Of a stretch of 64,000 nt of DNA, positions 20,720-33,500 are shown one piece after another. The translations under genes and the position numbers were made by a program. The DNA lies in contig JANTQA010000072.1 in assembly GCA_027625915.1 (NCBI GenBank), positions 310,001 through 374,000 on the forward strand. The letters run 5' to 3'. Under the pieces are notes generated by a model. The model worked only from the letters and a program-made list of their open reading frames with translations, had not been told where the DNA came from and did not search any database. Position 1 is the stretch's first letter; each line of letters starts with the position of its first letter. This DNA comes from Anaeramoeba flamelloides. Taxonomy: Eukaryota; Metamonada; Anaeramoebidae.

Positions 20720-21040
20720 TTTTTCGAGAGAGCCAAAGAAAACATATATTGGTAAATTTGTTTAAATTCTAATAATAATTTTTAATGGATTAAATATTTC
20801 GATATCATCAACTAATTTTGTTTAAGTTCGTGTATTTAGAAGAACCTAACTTTAATTCAATATCAATCGTTTTAAATAAAATATTTTGATTTAATCTAAA
20901 TCATTTACCTAATATAAAAACCGTGAAATGAAAAAACAAAAATACTAAAAGTATAGAAAAATGATTTTTATATTTTCCAAAAATGAAAATTATTTTCCAA
21001 TTTAAATGTACTGAATTATTGTGATTGTTTGAACTGTTTT
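20720..21040 (+). mobile_element. Partial copy of the 538-bp TA-TIR element family
   Basis: It resembles 47375-47640 in order and orientation: tattggtaaatttgtt, then an interrupted gatcgatca-like segment, aacttca-type stretch, ttacctaa and a run of aaaatgaaaa-type purines. Ends are not preserved and identity is low. Confidence 0.45.
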
Positions 21041-21109
21041 TAATATTTGGAAAATTTAGAATTTTTGGTTATTATTAATTAATTTATCTTTTTTGAAAAA
21101 TTTTAAATG

Positions 21110-21400
21110 CAACAACCTTACTGTAAAAATATTTTTGTTGAGTGTCATCATATATTGTAACCTTGAAACGAAAATACAATTCTCTGCTGTTTTTTTTGAA
21201 AAAGGAACCAAAATAATTCATGGTTGAATCAATCATTCTTTAATTTATGTAAAAAAAAATTTTTTTTTTTTGATTAAATTTTTGTTTTTATTAAATTAAG
21301 TTTTAGATTTAGAAAAGATTTAAAGGGAAATTTAAATTTAATCATATGATAAACACATAAAATAGACCTAAATAATCATTTATTATATACAGATACCTTT
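21110..21400 (+). repeat. 0.7-kb dispersed repeat, partial copy 3
   Basis: It shares ccttactgtaaaaatattttt, gagtgtcat, atattg.aac, aattca.ggttgaatc and tttttattaaattaagtttt with 42095-42330 and 15040-15300, then aaaatagac further on. More decayed than the other two. Confidence 0.6.
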
Positions 21401-22963
21401 TTTTAGAAAATAAAAATAGTAAAAATAAAACTTTGATAATAAAAAAAGAAGAATAAAAAATAACAGAAAAAAAAACTAGAGTAAAAAGTAAAAAAAAATT
21501 ACAACTGTAAAAATAATTTAATCTAAAATCGAAAAAATGATATGATCCAAAAATCAAAAATTATTTTGAAAAATATATATGATTAATTTTATAATATAAA
21601 TTCTATTTCTAAAATTAAACACTTTTTATATTTTGAAATGCGGTTTAAATTAATTGTTATTATTTTTAAACAAATAAAAACAGTCCAATTCTTATCAAAG
21701 AATAAATAAGTAATATATTGATAAAAATAATGTATCCACAAAAAAACGGACCATTTTTTTATTTTAAATAAAAAATAATCTTTGTTAGTAGATCTGTTTG
21801 TAAATTAAAACTACCAAAATTTATTGAAATATTAATACGTGTCAAATCAGTGATTATTGTATTTATCACAAAAAAAATCCAAAATATCAAAAAATCATAA
21901 AAAATTCAGTATTTTTTTCGAATAAACAATACACAGCCCCTTTCAATAAAAAAAATGAAATATAATAAGTCCAGGAAGGATTTTTTGTAACAACAAAATT
22001 TTGTCATAAATTTTATATTCAATTGGAAATATTTTTGAGATTAAATAATTTCAGAAAAAAATTTTTTTTATCAAAAACAAAATAACATTCACAAATTTTC
22101 ATTGTTTTACAATATGATTTAATACCGGGATTATATATTTTATAATTTTTTATTTAAGCAATGTCCATCTAAAAAACTTGGATAATTTTACATAAACAAT
22201 AAAAAGTTGTTAATGATGTTATATATTTAAATAATTTTGTGATTATACTTATTTAAAATAAAGATAAGAAAACATTTTGCCACTCTTTTTGAGAGAGACA
22301 AATAATTATTTAGATTTGGTACATATTGGGAATAATGAGTTTTTTCCAAAAAAAGAGATTTTTTTGAGATCATTATTATTTTAAAAAAGAGTTTCAGAAA
22401 TCTCTTTTAAATATAAATAAAATATTAGATATTATGATAAAATATAAACTATTTGTTTTTGATTTAATCCTGTATTATTACAAAAACAATGGTTAGAATA
22501 TGAAATAATTATAAAAAAATAAATTAGTTCATAAAACATATTTATTGTAGGTTTTTTGTGTCTTAATCTTATTTATTATTTTTTTAAATCTAAAATTTTT
22601 TTTATTTTATTTCTTGTTTGGAAAAAGTAATAGATTAATTGAGATAATGTTTAATCCAAGTTTGGTAATAAATTATTTTTTAATTTCATTTTTAAAGAAA
22701 ATTTTCGAAAAATTTATAGTTATAACATAGAATTATTATCTTTAAAAATTGATTTTATCAAGAAAAAAAGTTCTTTTTTACCTTTTTGATAACTTTCTAA
22801 TATTAATAATAATATTACAGGGAATAAAATTATGCCATTTATTTTTTCAGAGTTTTTCTTTTATTGCTGGATATTATATTTAAGAATCCGATGTAAAAAT
22901 ACCTGCTGATAAAAACGGGGTTAATTTTTATAAAATCCCACAAGATTATATTATTATTTTTTA
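21401..22963. other. AT-rich intergenic DNA, nothing recognised
   Basis: Homopolymer-rich sequence without protein-like frames. A minus-strand frame at 21342-21557 is Phe/Tyr-rich translation of A/T runs and is not accepted. Confidence 0.45.
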
Positions 22964-23357
22964 ATATTCATTTTAACTTTTAAGACATAAATTTTCAATA
23001 AATTTAAGTCACATAAAAAACCTCAAATCAAGGAACATTTTTTTGACTCACTTTTTTACAGAAATTATTTTACAGCCAGTTCCACTTTTAAGGTACAAAC
23101 AATCAACGAAATTTAAGGCACAAAAAAATCTCAAATTAAGGCACAAAATTTGTAATTTTGTATTTGACAATTTATTTTACTAGAATTTGAATTTTGTGCC
23201 TTAATTTGAGATTTTTATTGTGCCCTAAATTTGGTTGATTGTTTGTACCTTAAAAGTGGAACTGAATATACTAAAATATGAGTTTAGTACCTTAATTTGG
23301 ATTTTTTTGTACATTGGATTTCGTTGAAAGTTTGTGTATTAATGGTGGAACTGGCTG
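22964..23357. mobile_element. Outer 197-bp-family foldback split by a second copy
   Basis: The left arm (ttttaacttttaagacataaa) and the right arm (gtttgtgtattaatggtgg then aactggctg, TA at 23358-23359) belong to one old copy. Its central loop is interrupted by a younger copy of the same family at 23073-23268. Removing the younger copy leaves gaaattatttTActaaaata, which aligns with the loop aatttatttTActagaattt of other members. Confidence 0.85.
23071..23270. mobile_element. Inner 196-bp foldback MITE nested in its own family
   Basis: It begins CAGCCAGTTCCACTTTTAAG after TA at 23071-23072 and ends before TA at 23269-23270. The arms are nearly complementary and the central loop is intact. It is inserted at a TA in the loop of an older copy. 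Confidence 0.88.
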
Positions 23358-24893
23358 TAATTTATTTTTTCTTTTCTTTTATTCCTTTTCATTTTTTATA
23401 CTTTTCCTTTATCTTATCAAAATGAAATTGATGCAATCAGGTATGTAAACAATTCTCCAAAAACGGAGTTAAATCAAGTTTAATATCGAATAGAAAATTA
23501 AATAATATTAGCAAAGTCTTTTCAAATAAAAAAAAATCATTTTCTTTCTTTCTTTTTTTTTAGTTTAATTTATCCTTTTAAAAAACATAACAAAAACATC
23601 CAGCTTCATCAACAGTTTTTTGATCAGTTTAAAATTCAACTTTAAATAATAAAAATGAATAATATAAACGATAATTTTTGGATTTTAAATGATTACAAAA
23701 AAAAATCAAAAAATTGCAAATATTATTTTTTAATATTATCACTTGTAAAAACAAAAATTCCTTACAAAAAATTTTTTATTTTTTTTTTTTTGGATAAAAA
23801 AAATGAAAAAAACCATAAGTTCAATAAATTGTATTATTTTAGTTCTAATTTGATTACTTTTTTAAAAAATCAATTTTTTATTTTGATTATTGTATTTTAC
23901 TTTTATTAAGATAAAAGGTATTACATTTAAAAACATTAATACTAGTCCACTTAAATGTATTTCATTACTATTTTTATTAAAAAAAAAATATTTAAGTTTT
24001 TTATGCCTTTTTTTATTACGATTTTGGTTGTTTATGAAAATTTGGTATGGGTTTTATCTTATATATGTATATATAGATATCACTTAGGATAAATACAATT
24101 ATTTTCTCAATTGTTATTGATAAATTCTTCAGTTGTAAAGTATTTGATTAATCATTTATATTATTTTTTCAAGATCTATCATTCTCTTATCTAGATTTTT
24201 GGTCTTGTGTTAACCGATAATTGATTCCACAACTTTCTAATGTATTTATTTCTTATGAAAAACCATGGTATGGATTAAATCTCCCAAACTTTAAAATATT
24301 TTTATATTTTAAAGACTCATTTTATATTTAACCAAAAAAGTTTTTTTTTCTCATTTTTTGAACTATTTAGTTGAACCTATTTGGAAAATAAACACAATAG
24401 GAAACCCTGGATTAAGAAATACACTTTATGTTTACAATTAATTTTAAAAAGATTAATCAAAAAACATATAGAATTTTGTACTAAGAATAATTCTTGTGAA
24501 AAATCTTTACAATATTTAAGATCCTATGATAAGTATTTTTAACAGATTTTTTAAAATGATTTTATTATTGATTTAATACTCGATCGATGTAAAATCAGCA
24601 AGTACAAAATAAGAAAAAAAAACTAATAGACACTTTTTTCAGAATATTTCTCTTGATATTATAGTGGGTCTGGTTATTCCTTCCAAAAAAATTAAAGTGT
24701 TCTCAACCAAAAATTCTATTTTTTAAATAAAAAAACAAAAATTTAAAAAAAATAAAAAAAAAATGATTAATTATTTTTATTTAGAAATTATTTATTTAAT
24801 TTACATTCGAAAAAATTAGATCAACAAAAAAAGATTTTGTAAAATAAATGTTAATTAATAGAATATAAAATGTTGGCTATATGGTAAGAAGAA
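23358..24893. other. AT-rich intergenic DNA, weak frames only
   Basis: Plus-strand frames at 23655-23909 and 23890-24087 are Lys/Phe/Ile-rich products of poly-A/T, with no recognisable domain. No inverted-repeat element was noticed. Confidence 0.45.
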
Positions 24894-26807
24894 TCAATTT
24901 TTTATTAATTTGGATTCATTGAAGGAATAAGTATATTTCAAAGGATTTTTAGCCATTTGAATTATAAATTTCTTTGGGATTTTTGCAATTTTTTTAGTAC
25001 TTGGTTTTTTTTTTAAATTGTTATTATTAAATAAATTTTTGAGGTAAAAATCATAAAAAGATAGGTTTTGATCAAATTTCTGATAAAATTCGGGAAATTC
25101 AATTGACCATGTTCTATCTTTTTGAAAATTTTCAAAAACTGATAATTTATTCCATATTTGAATATCAGTATCAGAATTTTGTTTTTTATTTGTATTATTT
25201 ATCTGATTCTTAGTATTTTGAATATAAATTTTTTGTTTTTCATTTTCATTTTCTTTTTCTTTTTCTTTTTGTTTTACAATTTCATATTCAATTTCATTTC
25301 CATTTTCATTTTCATTTTCATTTTTATTTAATATTGCGGTTTGTTTCCCATGCCCATTCTCATTATTATTTTCTAATTTAGGTATTAGTGTATTATTTTT
25401 TTCAATGGAATTGTTTGTGTTATTAGTCTTGGCAGCCAAAATATTCTTTTTATTATTCAAAAGGAAATTTTGATCGTTTTCATTATCAAATTGCTTTTTT
25501 ATTATTTTTGTCTCATTATTTTTCTTTATATTGATTTCTTTTCCCCTTTTCCTTTGCCCGTCTTGGCCATTCTTTTTATACTCGATATTTAATTCATTTG
25601 CACGGTTATTTTTGCTTGAAAAAATTAATTTTGGTTTTTGTTGATTAACATTCCCAATGGCAATTTCACTGTTGTTAATCTCGATTTTCTTGTTATTATT
25701 ATCCAATGCCAAAGGTATGAGCTTTTTAAATTTACCAAAAATTAATGGTTTTCGAAAAAATTCAAGTTTATTCTTTTTCATTGATGAATTTGAATTATAA
25801 TTAAATATTTCAACTTTTTTGGGTGAATTTGAATTCTTTTTAGTAATTTGTGGATTTAAATTGGATTGTGGAATAGTTTGAATTACCTGATTTGTTTTTG
25901 GATGATTAAAAAAGATTTCCTTTGGTTTGTGTATGCCATTTTGTAATTTCTTTCTTAAATTCGTATTTGGTAAAGGCCTTTTAAAAACCAATTGTGGCTT
26001 GTTTCTATTGGAAACTAAATAATTGTTTTTAGTCTTTGGTTGATGTCTTTTATCATTATTGTTTATTAAAATCATTTGTTCGAAAAGATCTTTTTTCAAA
26101 TTGTGCCTGTGAATCAAATTTGTGGAGTCTGTTGTTTTTTGATCGTTAAACCTCAATTTTTTATAAACACGATTTTTCTGTTGGACCATTCTCTTTCGCG
26201 AAAGCGAATCCATTACGGCTTTTTTTTGATGCTTTGTAACAGGATCTGTAGGACACATGAACAGCATTTTCCTCAGCCTGTCGCGGTTTAAGTTGTTTGG
26301 TGTTCTTGGTAAAGTTCTTGTTCTTCGTAGGGATTTTTTTTTGTTGATTTGGCTCTGATTTTTTTGGTAAATCGAGAGATAATTTGGTTGTGAGTGGCTG
26401 TTAAACTTGTAACTATGGACATTGAGTTTTTTTCCGTTAACGTCCTGTGAAGATGTTATAAATTTGTTTTTCTTTCTTTTGATCGAGCGTAACACTCTCA
26501 CAGTCTTTTTTTTTTGATCTTCTTTCATTTCTTTGGCTTGTTGGGTAATCTTATATGTTGGGGAATTTAGAAAAATGCAAGATTTGGTTCTTTGTGGTAA
26601 TTTCTTGTGTCTTGGAATTAACGATCCTGTCAAAATTGGTTCTTGCTCAATTTGGCTGTATTCAAGATCTTGTCTGGTGTTTGCATAGACAGATCTCGGG
26701 TTGTTTAAGAGGTTGTCTAATTTGGTAATATTTGGCTTTGATATTTTATAGTTCATAAGATTTTGAACAGCGATTTGTTTGTTCGTTGTTCTTTGTTTTG
26801 TAATCAT
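24894..26807 (-). CDS. Unrecognised basic Asn/Lys-rich 637-aa protein
   Basis: Intronless frame with ATG at 26807. The N-terminal third is basic with balanced composition (for example RLRKMLFMCPTDPVTKHQKK and MDSLSRKRMVQQKNRVYKKL at about residues 180-220) and is the most likely conserved part. The middle is Asn/Lys-rich with NENENEN and KEKEKENENE repeats (about 490-540). A short C-terminal block (WNKLSVFENFQKDRTWSIE, FPEFYQKFDQNLSFYDFYL) looks ordered. No signal peptide, membrane segment or known motif. High positive charge suggests nucleic-acid or cytoskeleton binding; this is inference. Coding composition stands out clearly from the flanks. Confidence 0.78.
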   Translation of the reverse strand: MITKQRTTNKQIAVQNLMNYKISKPNITKLDNLLNNPRSVYANTRQDLEYSQIEQEPILTGSLIPRHKKLPQRTKSCIFLNSPTYKITQQAKEMKEDQKKKTVRVLRSIKRKKNKFITSSQDVNGKKLNVHSYKFNSHSQPNYLSIYQKNQSQINKKKSLRRTRTLPRTPNNLNRDRLRKMLFMCPTDPVTKHQKKAVMDSLSRKRMVQQKNRVYKKLRFNDQKTTDSTNLIHRHNLKKDLFEQMILINNNDKRHQPKTKNNYLVSNRNKPQLVFKRPLPNTNLRKKLQNGIHKPKEIFFNHPKTNQVIQTIPQSNLNPQITKKNSNSPKKVEIFNYNSNSSMKKNKLEFFRKPLIFGKFKKLIPLALDNNNKKIEINNSEIAIGNVNQQKPKLIFSSKNNRANELNIEYKKNGQDGQRKRGKEINIKKNNETKIIKKQFDNENDQNFLLNNKKNILAAKTNNTNNSIEKNNTLIPKLENNNENGHGKQTAILNKNENENENGNEIEYEIVKQKEKEKENENEKQKIYIQNTKNQINNTNKKQNSDTDIQIWNKLSVFENFQKDRTWSIEFPEFYQKFDQNLSFYDFYLKNLFNNNNLKKKPSTKKIAKIPKKFIIQMAKNPLKYTYSFNESKLIKN

Positions 26808-27575
26808 CTTAAATATTGTCCAGTTGTTTTTTTAAAAGAGTTGAGGGGAAGAAAGTCTATTGGTTAAAAAAAAAAAAGTTTTTTTTTGGTGTTAAAAAAG
26901 GAATGGAATTTTTTTCAAAAAAATGTAAAATAAAAAAAAATGAATAATAATTTCAGAATTTTTTTAAATATTGTTATTTGAAGTGTTCTAAAAGTATTCA
27001 AATTTGAATAAACAAGAATATTTTATAATTTATAATTGAATTTTTTTTAGTCTTTAATTTTTTACAAAGATTTCTTGTATTCGATTGAAGAATAAAGCTT
27101 CACAATTACACACTTTCAAAAAAACTTGTTAATTTTTCAAAGTCAATTTGTTTGCTGTTTCTTTTCATTTAACGAATTTTTCAAAAATAATAAAAATTAT
27201 TTTGCAAGTGTTTTTTTTATTTTTTCCAAAAGTTCCCTTCTATCAAAAAAGAAACAAACTAAACAAGAAATTCAAAAAAGAAGCTTTTCCAAAAAACACA
27301 GAATATGTGGTTGGTTGCTTGATAATTCCCAAAAAAAACACTCTTTAAAGAGTAAACAAGGAAATGGAACCTCTCTTTTTTATTCGATCTTTAAAAACTT
27401 TTTTTATGATAATTAAGGGTGATCATGGAAATCTGAGTGAGTGTAATGCAGACAGTTTTGGAAAACAATAGGAAAAAGAGTTGCGTAATTTAAAAAAGGA
27501 ATCTTTTGTTCTTGAGAATAGATTTTTTTTAATTGAAAAACCTTTTATAATTTTTCAGAAGGCTTAAAGTGTAAA
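26808..27575. other. Upstream region of the 637-aa gene
   Basis: It holds the presumed promoter of the minus-strand gene. Plus-strand frames at 27126-27416 overlap in two phases and show no homology, so they are not listed as genes. Confidence 0.4.
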
Positions 27576-27713
27576 ATGACAAACGGAAAAAGTAGAAGTG
27601 AAACAAAAAAAAAGTACTGTAAAGAACAAAAACTTGGATTGCAAATATTGAAAACTCTTGTTGCAAAATATAAGGGACACAATTTACAAAGCACTAGTTC
27701 TTCGAAAGAATAA
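27576..27713 (+). CDS. Candidate small protein, 45 aa
   Basis: ATG to TAA frame beginning MTNGKSRSETKKKYCKEQK and continuing LGLQILKTLVAKYKGHNLQ. Composition is more protein-like than chance frames in this DNA, and a ttttcag precedes it by about 20 nt. It may be an exon or the remnant of a longer gene. No homology recognised. Confidence 0.25.
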   Translation: MTNGKSRSETKKKYCKEQKLGLQILKTLVAKYKGHNLQSTSSSKE

Positions 27714-29019
27714 ATTTGAATAATTATCTTAATGGTCTTTAAATTATTAAGGCATATGCTACAACCACAGAGAAGTTTAAGATTTAAATTATGTTGTTAT
27801 TGAATATACTATTTATTTATTAAGGTTGCCCAAATGTCTCGACAAATTTGATTCTTAAAATATCATTCGTGAATCCTGATCAATTAAGAAGATCCTTAGT
27901 TGAGTAAAAAACCCAACAATTTCTGAAACAATCTAGACGCATTTTGAGACCAACCCAAAGACTGAATAAACAATACTCAGACTACAAGTTGAAAGACCTC
28001 TTTCTTAAAGTTGTTTTGAAATGTAGATTAGTTGCTAAACAATTCAATGTTTTTTAAATAATTCAAAAATTAACCCAAGAGATTATTTAAACAAATCAAT
28101 TTCAAAGATTGGAAATACAACTAACTTCATCGAAAGGAAACAAAACAAACTACTAAATTTAAATTTTTATTTGTTAATTCTTTTGGAATAACTTTGAGTT
28201 AAAAAAACCTAAAAAATAATTACCTTTCCAAGGGTTTTATATTTTAATTTTTAAATATTAGAAAACAATTATTTTTCTATTTTTAGATTTAGAAAGGAAT
28301 TAAAGAATATTTTACTCAATCCAAATTTTAATTTTGAACTTTAATTTAAAATCCAATAATTGATTGCCCAATAATATTTTTAATAGATTTTTTAAAACAA
28401 TTTGAACAAATTTCTAGTTAGACCATTTCTTTTCAATATATATCATTTAAAGTATAGATGAAACTAGGGTAAAATTCATCTCTTAATATAAAAATATTTT
28501 TTTTCAGTGAGAATAAATCTATTTTTTTTTTTTGTCCTTTATTCATAGTTTTTGAGAATGTCATGTAAAAATCTTTTAAATTTTCAAAAAATTGACCCCT
28601 TTCCAAGTTAAAAGAAATTTAAAAACCCTTCCTACATTTTCGAAAACTTTTAGAAGAGAAGAATTATGTTAATATTTTTTTTTTCTTCAAAACGGTGTTT
28701 AATTTATTTCCATTCAAAATTCATCTTAATAAGATTTAGCTCATATCCAAAATATAAAATTGAGAGTAAAATTTCGTAGTCTAAATATGTTTATTTTAAA
28801 GTATTTTTTAAGAAACATAACATTGTTTTCAATGATTAATTGGTAAAATATATGTGAAATTGAAAATATGTTTGAAATCACAAATTATACCAAAAACCAA
28901 TAAAAAAGTTTTAATTTTGTAAAAAAACATTTCTTAAAAATATTCCACCCTTTTTTGAAATAATTATACATTTTTTTTAAAAAATAAAAAGTATGCATTT
29001 TACGACAAGTTTTCGTAAA
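27714..29019. other. Intergenic DNA with somewhat higher complexity
   Basis: The first 450 bases (to about 28160) have fewer homopolymers than the flanks but no frame longer than a few dozen codons; a decayed gene is possible. The rest is A/T rich with nothing recognised. Confidence 0.4.
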
Positions 29020-29560
29020 GAACATCTGAAACGGAACAAAAAATTAAAAATTTTTGGCACATTTAAATTGTTTAATAGAATCCCAGGAATCGTAAAATTT
29101 TATTCAATTTAGAAATTTGTTTTATTTTTTTTTCAAAATATTTTTGTTCATTTTTTTTTGGGTTTAAAGTTTTTTATTTATATTTAACTTTTTCAATTAT
29201 ATAATATTTTTCCACCCACCTCAACATAAATTTTGAATTGTTGGTATTATGATAATGTCAAGTTCTTTTAGTTCCGGACAAATAAAATAAGTTGATGGTT
29301 TCTAACCATTGATTGATCAATAATTGTTTATAAAATATCAATATATTTACCAATTCATTTGTTTTTATTGTACCATCTCCAAAACCCACCAAACACTTTT
29401 TGAATTATAAGACACAAATTTAGTCCATTCAAAATTCTCTCCTTAACAGATTAATAAATTTTCAAAAATTTAACACTTATCAAAATTTCCTTTTTTTGAA
29501 ATTTTTTACTAAATATTTTTTATTTATTGTTTATGATAATTATCTATTTTTTCTTTTATA
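29020..29560 (-). mobile_element. Decayed copy of the 538-bp TA-TIR family (A1)
   Basis: The best-preserved part is 29220-29410: tgatggtttctaaccattgat, tgatcaataattgtt and atatttaccaattcatttgttttt, all shared with 29740-29960 and 33090-33190. Ends are not visible; the limits are approximate. Confidence 0.5.
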
Positions 29561-29639
29561 ATCATCTTAAATCACGGATAATTTTGACCATTTCAATTAA
29601 TTTGTGATTTTAATATGAGACTTTTTCTAAACTTAAATT

Positions 29640-30200
29640 AAAAATTTTCCACACAGCTAAAACGTTCCAAAAAATCACAATAATACAATTTCATTGAGAT
29701 TGGAGAAAATTATGATTTTTTGTAAAATATGAAAATCATTTTTTCATCTTTTAGTTTTTTTTTTTCATTTTATTGTTTGAATTACATAAATTGTTTCCTT
29801 GGATCAAATTTTTTTTTTGAACAATTGATATTATGTTAAAGTTGAGTTGTTCAAAATAGAAAAACTCAAATAAAAATAGTTTGTGATATCTAACCATTTG
29901 ATCGATCAATAATTCCTAAATAGAATTTAAACAAATTTACTAATCAATTTTTTTGTTTTGCTATCTCCAAAATTTTAAACACACCCATGATTAATTTGTA
30001 TTGATATATATATATTTATTTATTGTTTTGTGTGTATTGTAATTTATAAAAAAGTGTTAACATTTCAATTAGTGAATGACTCTAATTTGGCATTTCTTCT
30101 TGAATTGATTGAATAATAATTTTTTTTTCACAAATCAAATTTTGCTGTGTTAAATATTTTGAATTAGAGTTTTATTGAAATATTGAAAATTATAACCCTT
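29640..30200 (-). mobile_element. Copy of the 538-bp TA-TIR family (A2)
   Basis: Aligns along most of its length with 32870-33415: acaatttcatt, ttttgtaaaat, agttttttttttttcatttt, gaattac.taa..tgtttc, actcaaataaaa, gatcgatcaataatt, ttttgttttgctatc/tttac, tgttttgtg.gtattgtaattt, ttcacaaat. Terminal repeats are eroded. Confidence 0.7.
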
Positions 30201-30559
30201 TCAATTATTATTGGGATTTCCCCCCATTTGGGTATTTGATATGTAAAAATCGAAAGAATTCAAAAAGAGAATATTATGTGAAATATTTAATAGATATCAA
30301 AATTTATTTTTTGAAAAACAAAAATCTAATTAAATAAATTCTAAATTCATATTAACAATAATCATTATCATTAACAGCATCATTATTATTCACTTTAATT
30401 ATTCTTCACGAGATCAAGAGTAATTTTTAAAAAATATATCAAAAATGATAAGAAAAAAACAATAAAAAATAATTTTTCTATTTATTTCAAAATAAAATGT
30501 AATTAATAATATTTTAGAATATTATTTTTTTTTAAAATCTAAATCGCTAAGTAATATTT
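30201..30559. other. 3' flank of BCD1
   Basis: AT-rich sequence between repeat A2 and the BCD1 stop codon. Nothing recognised. Confidence 0.4.
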
Positions 30560-33500
30560 TCAATTTTTTTCTTTATTTTCTTTATTTTCTTTATTTTCTT
30601 TATTTTCTTTATTGTCTTTATTGTCTTTATTTTCTATTATCTCATCAGTTGAAGTATTACCTTTCTTGTTATCTGTATTTTCAATTTTTTTTTTTGGCAC
30701 TGGGATTTTATTTACAATTTCTAGTGATTCCATTTCTTCAGGGAAAACTATCGTAAATATTGGGAATTCAATGATCGTTTGATACATTAAATTTTCTTTT
30801 ATTGAACGATGGGGAAATAAAAGAAAATATTTGTTTTCATTTGAAGGATTCCCATGTTGGAATAAAAGAAAGGTCAATTCGCTTCTTCTTGTACGATAAG
30901 GATCCAATATTATGTTTTCTTTTTCTTTTTCATCCAAAAATTTTGAAAATGTTTCAGTCAATGTTCTATTTTCATTTGCCCTTCATTGGAATATTTAATA
31001 AATTAGTCAACAGAAAAGAAAAAAAAAAAAGAAAAGAAAATAAGAAAATAATATTAGTGTAAAAACAAAATGATAAAAAGTTGCCTTTTTTTAAAAATAA
31101 TAAAATATTTCTTTTTATGAATAATAGTAATAAAATGAATACAGTCAGTTCCACTTTTAAGTCACAAACATTTAACGAAGATTAAGACACAATAAAAATC
31201 TCAAAATTAAGTGACACATTTTTTGGAATTTTTTTTACACAAATTATTTTACTCGAACCCTGAATTTTCGTACTTGATTTGGAAAATTTTTTTCGTTTTT
31301 TTTTTCTTTCTTTTTATTATTAAATATTCAATTTAAATTTTGCATTTGGATAATAAAAATAGTTTTACCCAAATTGACTTATTTTTTAAAAAAAAAAACC
31401 TGAAAATTTTTTACATTAAAAAGATTTCTAGACTTAAAACCCCACCACATCAACAAATATGTTGTTAGTTTTAAAAATAATATTCAGTGATCTTAAAATT
31501 CGAATCGTAATTAAAGCACCCGTGTCGGTATAAAAACAAAAACTCCGGAGTTTTTCATTTTTTTTGATATATACAACAAACTGTCAACACACACAACAAT
31601 GTTTTGAAAGTTTAGAAATCAATAGACATAAAATAAAAAAAAAATTATTTTTCTCTCAAATAATCGCATCGTAAATAATCGCATTTTCAGAAATTTACCG
31701 AAAGTTCTTTTCCAATTTTTTTCAAAAAAAATTAGGAAAAAAATAAAAACAAATAAAGAAAAAAATTTCATTGAAAGATCTCAATGACAAAACAAAAGTT
31801 ACTTGGAATGGAATAACAAACACTTGAAATTTCAAGTAAATTAGATCTTGAGCCAGACAATAAAAAATATTATTTTTCCACACTTTTGTTATTTTATTTT
31901 TTTCGATTTATTTTTGATACGTAATTGCTTTGCAATTTTTTTTATTTATTGCAAGGCCTATAGTTGCTAAATACATTCGTGTCATTCAATTCAGTTTCCA
32001 AAAAAAAAAAATTGTTCTTTAATTTTTCATTTATGAACTAAAATTTATTTCTTTCTTTTCTTTTCTTTTCTTTTTGAAAAAATTACAACTTGCGTTTTAT
32101 TGTGTTTGAAAAATTTTTCGATTAGTAAATCTTTCAATGATGAATTGTTTCCCATTAATAACACACCTTTTTAACCCACCGACTGTTTGAACCATTTGCC
32201 TAGTAACATAGATTACTTTTTTTTCATACTTGAAAAAAGACTTTTAAAAAAATTATTTTGAAAATCTGGATTTTTTCATAATATACTCAAAATACTCCTT
32301 TAAATTCAAATTAAATAAAATAAAATTTTATCTCTCGAGTGCTAAACAACAGAGCTTAATTAAAGATCTAAAATCACAATTTTGAACGGATTTTTTTATT
32401 GATCTTGTTGCGTTTTATCTGATAATGAGCAAAATAAACTAACCGTTGTGGAAAAAAAGTGAAACATGGAAAAAAAGTGAAATACGGTTTTTAATTGGGA
32501 ACATTACTGAAAACAAAAAGTAAAATCGATAAAAAGAAGAAACCAATTAACTTCAAATAATAACCCATTATATTATTGTCAATCAACCCAACAAATACAA
32601 TTTAAATCTACTTGATTTATCGAAATCGTTGGTGTGGTTTTGGAGATCGCAAAAATAGTCAATTTTTTGAACAAATTTTTAATAATTGATCAATCAAAGA
32701 AAAACCCATACCAGAAGATAGTATTAAAAAAATTGTTATTGTGGCGAATACTTCATTTTGTCTTTATTTATTTATTTATTCTTTTTTTAGTTGATTTTAC
32801 TTTGAATTTTCAGTAATGTTCCCAATTAAAAACCGTGTTTCACTTTTTTTCCACAACGGTAAAATTAAAAAATTTTGACTCTGCACAAACAGTTCGAAGA
32901 ATCTCAATAATACAATTTCATTCAATTTTGAAAATAATTTTTGAATTTTGTAAAATAACCAAATCATATTTTTAATATTTCTAGTTTTTTGTTTTCATTT
33001 TGTTTTTTGAATTACTTAACCTGTTTCGTTCGATCAAAATAATTTTTTTTCGAATGATTATTTAGTTTAAAATTTGAGTTATTTTAAACAATAAAAACTC
33101 AAATAAAATTAGTTGGTAGTATCTAACATTTTATCGATCAATAATTGTTTATATAATTTCAATAAATGTACCAATGCATTTTTTTGTTTTACTCTTTTCA
33201 AAATTTTTAACACACCAATAATTTATTATTATTGATAATTATTGATTTTTTGTTTTGTGGGTATTGTAATTTCTAAACAATTGATTAACATTCCAGTTAG
33301 TTAATGGCCCGAATTTGGTATTTCTGAGTGCACTGATTTAATAAGATTTTTTTTTTTCACAAATTGAATATTGATGAGTCAAAAATTTTGATTTGGGGTT
33401 TAGTTGAGAATATGAAATAAAGATTTCCTTTTGTTAATTATAAAATTAGGGTTTAGCCATATTGAAATTAAAGAAACTACAATTTTATCTCAAAAGTTCA

